Shown here one piece after another: positions 34,901-46,900 of a DNA stretch of 64,000 bases. The stretch spans positions 33,037,032-33,101,031 of the forward strand of contig NC_080420.1 in assembly GCF_029873635.1 (NCBI RefSeq). Direction: 5' to 3'. The position numbers and the translations under genes were made by a program. This DNA is from Malania oleifera (lineage: Eukaryota > Streptophyta > Magnoliopsida > Santalales > Ximeniaceae). Numbering within the stretch: the stretch's first letter is position 1; each line of letters starts with the position of its first letter. The notes under the pieces are model-generated. The model saw only the letters and a list, made by a program, of their open reading frames with translations. It made no database searches and had not been told where the DNA came from.

Positions 34901-37900
34901 TGACCTTCCCAGCACACACCTAGCAACAACCAACCACAAACGTACCAAGATGTAGAGGTATAAACTCAAGAATCACAATCCTGTAGTGCGTGCATCTCTT
35001 CATATTGCATTCTTCTACCTTGAAGGGGACAAGGCTTTAGAAATAGATTTTGAAAGAGCAATGTAAGACAAAGTACTAACAAACAATAATATAAGGGTGA
35101 CAAGAAATTATAACAAACAAAATTAGGGATTGGATGTTGGGTGCAACTATGTTTACCTTTTCGAACAACAATGGGAGGATAAGAATCTTTGGCAATAAGA
35201 TCATCTAACAAGGGAACTAAAGGTGTAGAAGTGGAAGCTAGAGGAGGCTCTCCTGCCTTTAGTCTCCGTGTGTATTGCTTGCAAATTTGGATGATCCAAG
35301 GGATGAGAAGGACTCAAACTCGATGAAGCTGTTGGAGGATTGGGCATAGATATTGCGTTAGGTTTTGGAAGGCAAGGTAGAGGATAGGACTCATTAAGGT
35401 CACAAAATTCAAGGAATTAGAGTATTGTGGTGTAGACTCAAAAAAGGTGACATCAGCTAAGGCAAAGAATTGATGTAAAGTAGGGCTATAACATCAATAT
35501 CCCTTTTGGATGTAGGAATACCCTAGAAAAATACATTTGATAGCACTAGGATTCAACTTATCCGTCCCCAGAGTTAACTAATGGACAAAAGACACTCAAC
35601 CAAATATACAAGGAGAAAGGGAGAACAAAGGAGCCTTAGGGAAGATAACTGAATATGAGATTTAACCACCAAGGACATAGGATGATATATTATTAATGAG
35701 AGAGCAAACAACGAGCACAGCAACACTCTAAAAACCTCTAGGTACATTCATTTGATACAATAGAGTGCAAGTGACTTCGAGAATATGTATGATTTTCCAT
35801 TTTGCAACTCCTTTTCGTTGTAAAGTATGGGCCAAAGATGATTGATGGATCATACTAGAATTAGTCATATAGGTACAGAATTGGGTACTGAAGTACTCCT
35901 TAGCATTATCACTACGAAGTATCTTGATTTGCATATCAAATTGAGTCTTTATTTGAGAACAAATGGCATAAACGATGTTAAAATTTGATTAAAAATGAAT
36001 GACCTAACTTGAAGATAGGTCTCTCCCTCTATTTATAATACAAATTTAAATACATTCTAATGACAATAATACCCTTATTAACTCTCACTAATTAACATAC
36101 AAACACACTTCATAATAATAATACTAAAAGACATATATAACATCAAACCCTCCCCCTCAAGCTTGAGCATAAATGTCATAAGCTCCTAGCTTGTTACAAA
36201 TGAGTCTACCACGAGCACCTCCCAACGCTTTGGTAAGCAAATCAGCAAGCTGTATGTCCAACTTCACATAAGAGGTTGTAATGAGCTTTTGCACAAGTTT
36301 CTCTCGAACAAAGTGGGAATCAACTTCAACGTGATTCGTCCGCTCATGAAAGACCGGTTTGGAGGCAATATGAAGAGCAGCTTGATTATCACACATCAAC
36401 TTCATAGGCTGAGAATGCGGAAAACCCAATTCTTCCAACATGTTCTTCAACCAGACAAGTTCACAGGTAGTGTGAGTCATAGCTCTATAATATGATTCAG
36501 TACTTGACCTTGCCACCATAGTTTGTTTCTACTTTTCCAAGAAACCAAATTACTGCCAACCAAGATACAATGCTTAGTGGTGTATCTCCAATCGGAAGGC
36601 GATCCAACCCAATCTGAATCTGTATATCCATGGATATAAGTGAGACCTTGATCAAGACATAAAGACCTGTCCAAGGTGCACCTTGAGATATCTCAAGATG
36701 TGAATTACTGCGTCCTAATGACTTGTCCTCGGAAAATCTAGAAATCGACTCCCAACATGTGTTGCAAAAGATATATCCGGCGAGTAACTATCAGATAATT
36801 CAACTTTCCAACAAGTCTTTGATATTGTCCAAGATTGGGTAGCAGATCACCCATATCTGACATTAACTTGCTGTTAGTATCTATGGGTGTATCAACCGGT
36901 TTTGATCCCAACAAGTTAGTTTCATCTAACAACATACTTCCTTTGTGACACAAAAATTCCAATACGAGATCTTGATACTTCTATACCAAGAAGTATTTCA
37001 ACGGTCCCAAATCTTTGGTTTGAAACTTAGTCTGTAGAAAAAGTTTGACACTTTGAATACCTTTATCATCATCACCTGTAATAGCAATATCATCCACATA
37101 AACAACAAGAAGGATCCTACTCGATGAAGTATGACGATAAAACACGGAAATAGATCTATGAGGAATTTCATTTAGTTAGATATGGTATATTAAAATAGGA
37201 CAACAAAAGAATTGACCAGAGCCGTATGAGGTGAAAATCTCATGTACGGTTCTAAGGGAAGGAATTGACCCGCCTATTTTGAGTAGAGGGAACAAGCCAT
37301 TTGGCGAGGTGATTCTGAAATTGCAGAGGCTTTGTTCAATCAAGCCGCCAAGTATTGGAAACAAGCTATTGCGCTTACTCCTAGTAATTATATTAAGGCG
37401 CATAATTGGTTGATGATTACAAGACGTTTCGAATAAAGCAACACTCGTGTTATTTATTCTTTCTATCCCGTTGTGGTTCACCCCTTCCCCGGACCCCGCA
37501 TATGTGGGAGCTTTGTGCATTGGGCTGCCCTTTTTTTATTTTATTTTATTTAGATATTATTTTTTGATTAATGATCCAAAACACACTGTCGAAGATCAAA
37601 CTCAAGTACTACAAAACTGAAACGACCAAACCATTCTTTGAGAGATTGTTTAAAACCATATAAAGCCTTCTTGAGCCGAAACACTAAGCCTCATATAAAC
37701 CTCCTCCTCAAGGTCAACATGCAAGAAGACTTTTTTTACATCTAACTGATGCAAAGGCTAGTGACAAGAAGTAGCCAAGGAGATGAATAGACGTACTAAT
37801 GTAAGTTTGGCAATCGTAGAAAAAGTATTAAAATGATCCAAACCATTCAAATGAGTGTATCTCTTAGCAACAAGACGAGCCTTTAGACAAGCCACAGGAC

Positions 37901-40900
37901 CATCAGGGTTGACTTTCATAGTGTAGGTCTAGCGACAACCAACCACAGAATTGTTAGGAGGAAGAGGTACCAAGTCCCAAGTACCATTGTCATGTAAAGC
38001 CTTCATCTCTTCAACCATAGCATCCCTCCACCCTGAATGGGCTAAGGCTTTCGACACAATTTTAGGAAGGGTAGTAGATGACAGAGTAGTGATAAAACAA
38101 TAATAGGAGGGTGATAAGGTGTCATAAGAAACATAATTGGAAATAGGTTGTTGAGTGCATGTGTGTTTACCTTTCCGACAACAATAGGAGGATCAACATC
38201 ATGGGAAGTATGATCATCTGACGAGGAAGCCTAAGGCGTGGTAGTAGAAGCTAGGGGACTCTCTTCCTTGGAGCCGCCGTTGTGAATACACTTGCATATT
38301 AGGATGATCAAGGCGATGAGAAGGATCCAAACTACATGGAGACTCAGATGGTTGGTTGGGCAAGGACAGCAACGTAGAATTTGGAAGATTAGGCAAAGGA
38401 AGAGATTCATTGAGCTCAAAAGCGCTCAGTGACTAGGTGTAGTAAGGCGTAGACTCAAAGAAGGTAACATTAGAAAAAACAAAGAAGCAATGTAGCACAG
38501 GCCTACAACAACGATATCCCTTTTTGAGTATGCGAGTAGCTCAGAAAGACACATTTTATACCACGAGGATCCAACTTATCCACCTCAGTAGTTAGTTGAT
38601 GAACAAAGGACACACACACAAATATTCGTGAAGGAAGAGAAATTAAAGGTGAATGAAGAAAGAGAATGGAATAGGGAATTTTACCACTAAGAACAAAAGG
38701 TGGCATTCTTTTGATTGGGTAACAAGCAACAAGGATAACATCACTCCAAAACACTTTGGGTACATGCATTTGATAAAGCAAAGTGCGAGTGATTTCAAGA
38801 AGATGTCTATTTTTCTGCTTTGCAATCCCATTTTGTTGAGGAGTGTGGGCACAAGATGATTGATGAACAATATCAAACTGAATCTATAAGTAGTGAATTG
38901 TGTACTGAAAAACTCTTTAGCATAATTCACTTCAAAGTAGTCAAACTGGAAACCAAATTGAATCTTTATTTCAGAAAAAAAGACACAAAATACATGAAAT
39001 AACTCAAAATGACATTTTATTAAATATTACCAAGTCATTCTTGAATAATCATCCACAAAGATTACAAAGTATCGGTAACCCAATTTGGACACGACCCGAC
39101 TAGGACCCCATGCATTTGAATGAACTAACATAAATGGGCTTGCAGCTATTTTATTGACCCAGGAAGCGAAAGAAACATGATGATGCATCCCATTTGAAAA
39201 GACTCACAATCGAGACTAGACACAAAACTCAAACTAGGAACATGACATTTTAACATTTTCAATGAGGGATGACCCAAGGGACAATGAATTTGGAATGGCG
39301 CGGCAGCAGTATTGCAAGCGGTAGAGGGAGATAGCGACTCAAAGTGATAGAGTCCACCAGCTTCATGCCCTTTGTCAATCGTTTTCCTTGTCTTCAAATC
39401 CTAAATAACCACAGAATCAGAGAAGAATGTCACTGGACAATTCATGGATTTAGTAATTTTGCTAATAGACATAAGATTGAAAGGAAGTTTGGGAATATAT
39501 AAAACCGAAGGAAGAGAAATAGAAGAAGTGGGATTTGCAGTCCCAATTGCCTTGATTGCAGTAGTGGGTCCATTAGCAAGAGTAATGCAAGGTACATTTG
39601 CAAGATATTGAAGAGTGGAGAAAAAGCTAGGGATACATGTGATATGATCAATGGCAGTGGAGTCTATGACCGAAGGAGTAGTATGAGAATTACGGGATGA
39701 CAGATATATTGTGTGCTTACTTGATTGGGCAAGAGATGCAATGGGAAGAGAAGCTTGTTGTGACGCTTGATACTGCTGGAACTTGGAATACTCTTCCTTT
39801 GACATAGAGACAGTACGTTGCCCCCCACTCGACCCTTAAGGTGAGGAGTCGATGGTGGCTGCATTGGCTGCCCCCAAAGGTGTGAATTCAGTGGTGGCTG
39901 CATTGGTAACATGTGAAGGTCTGCCGTGAAGATACCAACACTGTTCAATACTATGATTATTTCGTCCACAATGAGTGCACTTGCGAGGACTACCTCTGCC
40001 TCGTCCGTCTCTACCACTACGACTACTTGAGCAACCGCGATAACTTTTGCTGTTGTTTGGTAGAGAACTAGAATCACTCTGTGTAGCAAAGGCTGTCCTC
40101 TCAGAGTAATAAACAGGAGAATGCATGATAAACATCAGGGAATGATGAAAGCTCAGCACTACTGAGTATTTGGAACCGAACTAGCTCAAACTTGGGTCTC
40201 AAGCCTGCTAGAACACGAAGAACTGTCATTCGCTCCCTTTGCTTCTGCATCTCACGAACGTCGGCAGTTATTGGTTGCACGATGTTAAGCCTCACATGAA
40301 TACACTTCCTCTCTCCAAAATAATCTGCAATGCTCCTATATCCTTGTTGTAACTGAAAGTACTCTTGGAATAAATCATACATATGTGTAATGTTAGTGGT
40401 TTAAAGAAGTTTGACGTAATCCCACACATATCTAGATGCATACACTTCTGTGCAATCTGTGGCTCCATTGAATTCCATAAAAGCGAAACAATCAAGGCAT
40501 CTTCTTGAACCCACACGTATTTTCTCTTCTCATTAGAAGACTTAGATCGGAGCAAGTGGTCAGATTTCCCTAATGCTGCTAAATAAATCTGAACATTTTT
40601 ACTCCATTGAACAGTGTTCTTTCCATCCAACTTTTGAGTTGTTATTTGCGGTAGCAATGTAAGAAGCAAACAATTTTTGGGATTCATAGATTCCATTCCA
40701 ACACTCTTATCAAAAAATCACACCAAAAACAAGAAGAACAATCAAAACTAATCGGGAAAATCACAAACTATGTGAAGCTCTGACACAACGATGGACGAGG
40801 TGAACAACTCACCGATGGATATAGTGCTGCCACAGCACTCACAAACAGCAACCACACCAAACACAAGAAGAACAATCAATAATCGGAAGAATCACAAACC

Positions 40901-43900
40901 ATGTGAAGCACCGATGCAACCACGGACAAGGTGAACAACTCACCAAAGGATATAGAACTGCCACAGCCTCACAACTGAACATACGAATGCTGCCACAGCT
41001 CCAAAAAACTCACAAGGAAGCCTTCAGAAACCCTGAACAAAAATTAATGGAATACCACAAGTGCATGGTCAAAAAAGTTGAATTTTTCCAGCATAAAACT
41101 GGCCTGACAGCTTGATAATATAGTCTAAAGAAGGAATCAGAGCATGGCAGGAGAAAAAAAAAAAAAAAAAGAAAAAAAAAAGTGGCCAGAACTGCTTTCA
41201 TGCACTGGCGCGTGGGGTTGGCCCTTCCGGCATGTGGCTGACGCGTGAGGGTGCATGGGGTACCCTCTGGTGATGGGGTTTTGTGGGGTGTGTCATCGTG
41301 GGGGCATCTGATTATGGGTATATGGTTTGTTTTGTGATTTAGTATGGGATGGAGGTGGATTAGGGAAGAACAGCCACGGGAATGATGTTTTTCGGTGACG
41401 GCCAAGGAAAATAGGGTTTAGATAGGATTACGTGTTGATACCATGTTAAGATTTGATTAAAAATGAATGACCTAACTTGAAGATAGTTCTCTCACTCGAT
41501 TTATAATACAAATTTAAATACATTCTAATGACAATAATAATCTCACTAATTAACTTACACACTCAATAATAATAATACTAAAAAAGACATATATAGCCTC
41601 TAACAAATGATACTGAACAACTTAGAACGATCTTTTCATTAAATACAACGAAGTCATCCTGGAGTAGTCATCGACAAATGTAACAAAGTACCAAAACCCC
41701 AATTTTGACGTGACACCACTAGGACCCCAAACATTAGAATGGACAAGCATGAAAGGACTATCTGCTTGTTTGTTGACTTTGGAAGCATATGGGACATGAT
41801 GATTTTTTCACAACCGACAACATTAAAACTCAAGAATTGACACAGAACTCAAGGTAGGAACAAGCTGTTTCAATTTGTCCATGGACGGATGACCAGCTCG
41901 AAAATGGATTTGAAGTGGTGTAGCTGCAGCTTTGCAGACAATGGGAGAAGAGAGCAACTCAAGCGGGCTGTTCCTATCCTCTTAAATGCAGTTGTGGACC
42001 CGTCAGCAAGGGTAACTTGAGGTAGATTTTTAGGGTATTAGAGGGCAGAAAAGAAGTTGGTTAACCTGTCATATGGTTAGTAGCAGTAGAGTTGACAATT
42101 CAACTAGTGGGACTGTGGGAGAGATCCTAGATGACATAAAAACTGTAGGATTAACCTTCTAAGCAAAAGATGCAATGCGATGAGATGCTTGTTGGGATGC
42201 TTGATACTGAAGGAACCTTGAATACTCTTCCTCCAAGATAGTTATAGATGCTGTTCATTTGAACAAATACCTGACAAGGGAAACACACTTTTGGGATTTG
42301 AGGATGCCATCCCAACACACACACTACCTTGATACAGCAGCAAATCAGAAATACACTGAACAAAATGCTCTTGGGATTCCAAAAGTGAACTTCTGGACCA
42401 ACTGAAACAACCACAAGGGAACTTCCGGACCAACTGAAACAAGCACAAGCGAGTAAATCACTTATTCAACCATGAACGAGTCACCAACAACTGGACATGG
42501 CACTGCCACAGCCCTACAAAATCAATGTGTAAACACTGCCACTCCTCCAAGGGACTCTCAAATTAGCTTTACTGATACCAAACAATAACACCAGATTGCC
42601 ACGAGTGCATGGTTGAAAAAGGTTGGATTTTTGAACAAAAAACATGCCCAATAGCTTGATATTGTGGTCTATGGAAGTAATCAAGGCATTTTGGGAAAAA
42701 AAATGAAGAAAAAGGTGGCTGGAATTTGTCTCACGTGCTGCTGCGTGGGGTCAGCACTGCTAGCAGTTGGCCAGTGCATGGGGGCTCTTGAGGAGGCCTC
42801 CGGTGATGGGGTTTTTCAGATCTACAAATTGGAGGATTCTATTGTTGGTTACATGGTTGGTATGTGAAATATGGAAGGATTTTTGAAGGTTCTGAGTTGG
42901 GCAGCCGCTGAGCTTTTCAAAAATACCTAGATTTGTTTCTAGGCTGTAGGAGTGTGGTTGATCTTGCCACTGGCTGATTTGCTTAGGATGGCTGGGTTTA
43001 GTGTTTGGCTAGGTGATAGGGTTTAGGGTCTGGTTTGGTGGAAATGGTAAGGTTTAGGTTGGATCTTGCTCTGATACCATGCTGAATAATTGGGTAAAAT
43101 GGAGTACCTGACCTGAACGATAGGTCTCTCCCTCAATTTATAACATATGTCAAGTACAATATCAATGACCATAAAACCCTTACTAATTCAAACTTACTTA
43201 CATACCTCAAACGCATACTAATAATGCTAAATGATCAAATAACCATTAATAACCACCACATATGTGAAGTTTGATATGCAGCTCGCTGATTTGTTTATCA
43301 AAGCTTTGGGGGGTGCGTGTGTTAAATTTATTTGTAACAAGCTAGGAGCATATGATATCTTTGCTTCATCTCGAGGGGGAGTGTTAATGGTTGTTTTAGT
43401 CTTTTAGTATTATTAGTGTGTTAGTGTTATGTTAAATAAGTGAGAGTGAATAAGGGTATTATGGTGATTAGAATGTATTTGATATGTATTATAAATAGAG
43501 GGAGAGACCTATTGTTGTGTTAGGTCATTAATTTAATCAACAATCTCAACAATAGTAATCTAACATGGTATTAGCCATGGTTTCCATGAGCTGTTGGGCT
43601 CTAGTCTTGTTCCCCATGTTTATTGTTTGTCAAAAAGTTGTCTTATTCCTGGTAACGGGTGTTATTCATTGTTTGTTCAGCTCTCCACATGCAATGGAGC
43701 TGCATTTGTGGAGTAGTGTCAAGGCTTGTTATACTTTGTTGGTTTGCGACCTAATAGCCAATAGCTTAAGCTTTTAGGTAAAGTGGTAATCAAAAGAGAC
43801 TAAGCCCTCTGGGAAGACAATAGTCTTCCTTCCCTTGGTTGAGTTTTGTAAGCCTAATGAATCTGCCGAACATTTTCTTTGTTGGAGGGAGGGAGGGGGT

Positions 43901-46900
43901 GTGTTTGTTAAAATCAGTTTAACAAAAGGATAGCTTTTAATCAGTTGAATGGAGAAGGATTCATTAGCTGTAGGGATAAAGGTTTAGCCATTGGTGTAGT
44001 TTTCTTGTGTGGAGGCCCTTATTGAAAATAAATTGTATAGAAAAAGAAATTTATTAGCAGGAAGGAGAAAATTCACAAGGGGAGGAGGATAAGAGACCTT
44101 CCTAAAAATAAAGAAAAAAAAAATTACAATTAAGCTCCTCTCCAGTCCTTCAGAAGATTTCACCATAACATTCCCTGAAAAAGCCTTAAAGAGTGAGCCC
44201 AGAAGGAAGCAAGGAAGAAAACTCTATCCCAAAGAAGACTAGAGGGAGTAGCTTTGCCATAAAAAATCCTAGCATTCCTTTCTGTCCATAGAGTCCAAAA
44301 GGCATGGACAACACATCTCCGAAAGGCCAGCCCTTTCTTACTCGTTCCAACACCTTTGAATTGCACCTGCAAGAAGGCGTCACTGTCAGGGGGAGCATAA
44401 CAGATCCACCAAAAACTAAGAACAGAAAGACCCAGAGCTGCGTAGTTACCCAACAGTGGAAGATCAAGTGGTAAGTGATTTCATTTGACTAAGGAACATG
44501 AAGCAACTACCCGGATTGATAGCCTGATAAGGTCTCCTTGTGTGCAACAAATCATTGGTGTAAAAAGCTTTGTGTTTTTTCTTACTGCAACTCGTATTTC
44601 GAAATTCAGAGGCTTAGTAATTAAGTGTATTTTTGGCAGGTATCTCTCCGATGATTCAACATTTATAAAGGCTTATCTTATCATGGGTTCTGATTTATAC
44701 GAGGAGCCATCTTCATTGACGCATGAAAGTGGTTCACTTTACCTCTTTATTCCTCAGGTGGTTCATGAAACTTTTATTTTTTTGCATCTGTTTCTGCACT
44801 TATGTTGTGCTTGCATTTTCTTTGTTCTAGGGTCATGTTTATATTAAGTTGAATGACTATTTCAAAGCTGTTAGAATGTATACATTTATTAAGCTTTAAC
44901 AAGCTTGCATATATGTTAATTTCTGGAATGCTATATTATTTTGACAGATTGAACTAGACGAATGCCGGGATATGTCTATTTTAACATCTACACTGGCATG
45001 GAATGAGTCTTCTCATTATGCATTTGAAGGTGCTGTTTACTCTTATGAGTTGTCTCTTGAGCAGGTATTCTAAGGTTGTCACCTCTCGTCCTACTATTAT
45101 GATCATAAATCTTCCACCTTTACACTTTCATTTAATTATATGCGGTATTACATTTTGAAAATTCTGAGGGCACTTTGCATATCTAGTGCTGAACTTTAGG
45201 TCTAAAATGAAGACTTCAAGGTTCTATGGAAAAGGCAAATGCTTTGACATTGACTATTAAATGGTTCTTAGTCACTTAGATTATGTTAGCGAGTTAGGCA
45301 TGTGTTGCTTATTATACTTTGGCATTGACTATTAAAAATGCTTTCACTGTTAAATTCCTGGTCCTATAAAAATGACATGGACTATTAAAAATGGTTTGGC
45401 ATGTTTTAATTTAGACAGGTGATGTCAACTTAGTGTTTTGGACACCGACTCTCTTTGGATTCTCTATGCCTCCTTAACACACTTTAAACATAATAAATGC
45501 CATTTTATAATTATCTTGGTTGTTAAAAAAATGTAATGAGGATTGCACCATTTCACATTTTCAATTTGCAGGCGATTCTATTCTCTTCCTATAAGATAAT
45601 GAGGGATGCTTCTTTAACTTGTTGACTATCTTACAAATCTTTGAGAAAGCGTCTGGGTTGAAAATTAATTTTTCTAAGAGTGGTCTGATTGGTCTTAGAA
45701 TTAATGTGGATCCTTTTGTTAGGCTAGCAGTTGTGCTGTTTTGACTTGGCCTATTATGTATCTAGTTGTCCCCTTAGGTGGCTATCCCAATGGTGACTCC
45801 TTTTGGGACCCTGTTTTTGAGAGATTAGCTAGGAGATTGGAGGGATGGTGAGGAGTGTTCTTCACTCTAGGGGGCCATAACACCCTTATTCACGCCTGTT
45901 CATCTTCTATACCTTTGTATTATGTTTCTATTTTTAGAATCCCTGTGAGATGGGGTGGAGGTTGGAGAAGTTAATGAGGGATTTCCTATGGTCGAGTGGG
46001 GTAGAGGGTATTAAAGATCTTCTTATAGGGTGGGAGACTGTGTGCAGGCCTAAAAGGGAGGGAGACTTGGGTTTGAGTAATTTGGTGTCCAAAAATATCT
46101 CCTTGGTGGGGAAATGGTTATGGCACTTTCCTTTAGAACCTAATTCTCTTTGGCATACTGCAAAATGGGTGGGATGCTAGAGTGGGAAATAATATTTCTT
46201 ATTTGAGTCCTTGGAAGTATATATCTTAGATTTATGATTATTTCCTTCCTAAATTCCAGTTTTCAGTCGGAAATGGAGAGCAAATTCATTTTTGGGAAGA
46301 CCATTGGGCAGGGGAAATGCCTCAGTCTATTAGATTCCCTTGTCTTTTTTGATTATCTAATCTCCAAGATACCCTTATTTGTGCTTTTCTTCTTCTGCAA
46401 GGAGAAAGGCATTCTTGGAATTTCCATGTTGGGAGAAATTTTAACGAGAGAGAGATTAATGAGTTGGCCCTTTTGACTAAGCTGCTCGATTCTTTCCTTA
46501 CTCATTTGGAGAGTGACAAAGAGTATGGAGCTTAGACACTTCTGGAAATTCTTTTGTAGATCCTTTTTCTCTTATTTGACTTGTGATCTTATTACGGATA
46601 ATTCCTCTTTGTATTCATTGATTTGGAAACCCAAAGCTCCCTTGAAAATAAAAGCTTTCATTTGGACTGCGATACTTGAAAGAATTAATACCAACGACTT
46701 GTTCAGGAGAGAAGACCCAATAAAGCCCTGTCACTGGAAATTTGTGTCCTTTGTTTGAGTAGAGGAGAGAATTGAGCACATTTTTTCTTCTTGTCCTTAC
46801 ATGATGGCTATTTGGAATAAAATTATTTGGTATATTTTACGAGAATTGGGTTTGCCCATCCACATTGAAGGTGTTTTGCACCATATCGTTTAGAGGTTGT

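Larger units (their letters stand above)
35976..41605 (-). mobile_element. Minus-strand copia element E2, inserted in E1
   Basis: The LTRs at 41444-41605 and 35976-36148 face the minus strand. Flanks AACGA (35971-35975) and AATGA (41606-41610) match at four of five bases. Gag, zinc knuckle, protease, integrase, reverse transcriptase and RNase H are all recognisable but broken. The reverse transcriptase is interrupted by plastid DNA (37150-37560). The flanking E1 sequence reads as integrase on both sides, which proves the nesting. Confidence 0.9.
33262..43251 (-). mobile_element. Minus-strand copia element E1, itself split by E2
   Basis: The exact TSD ACCAC lies at 33257-33261 and 43252-43256. 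The 5' LTR (43080-43251) and 3' LTR (33262-33510) are on the minus strand, with PBS at 43062-43079. Coding parts lie at 41606-42240 (protease end, integrase start) and 33520-35975 (integrase end, reverse transcriptase, RNase H). They are separated by copia element E2. A normal gag was not recognised between 42240 and 43060. Confidence 0.9.

Noticed and set aside
37290..37436. Functional ycf3 gene
   Set aside because: Only the last exon is present, with many changes, and it is embedded in a retrotransposon. The real gene is plastid-encoded.
43382..43565. Second tandem LTR junction (PPT before and PBS after the E3 LTR)
   Set aside because: The PBS-like TGGTATTAG after this LTR belongs to the neighbouring decayed TRIM, whose LTR end GTAATCTAACA precedes it.
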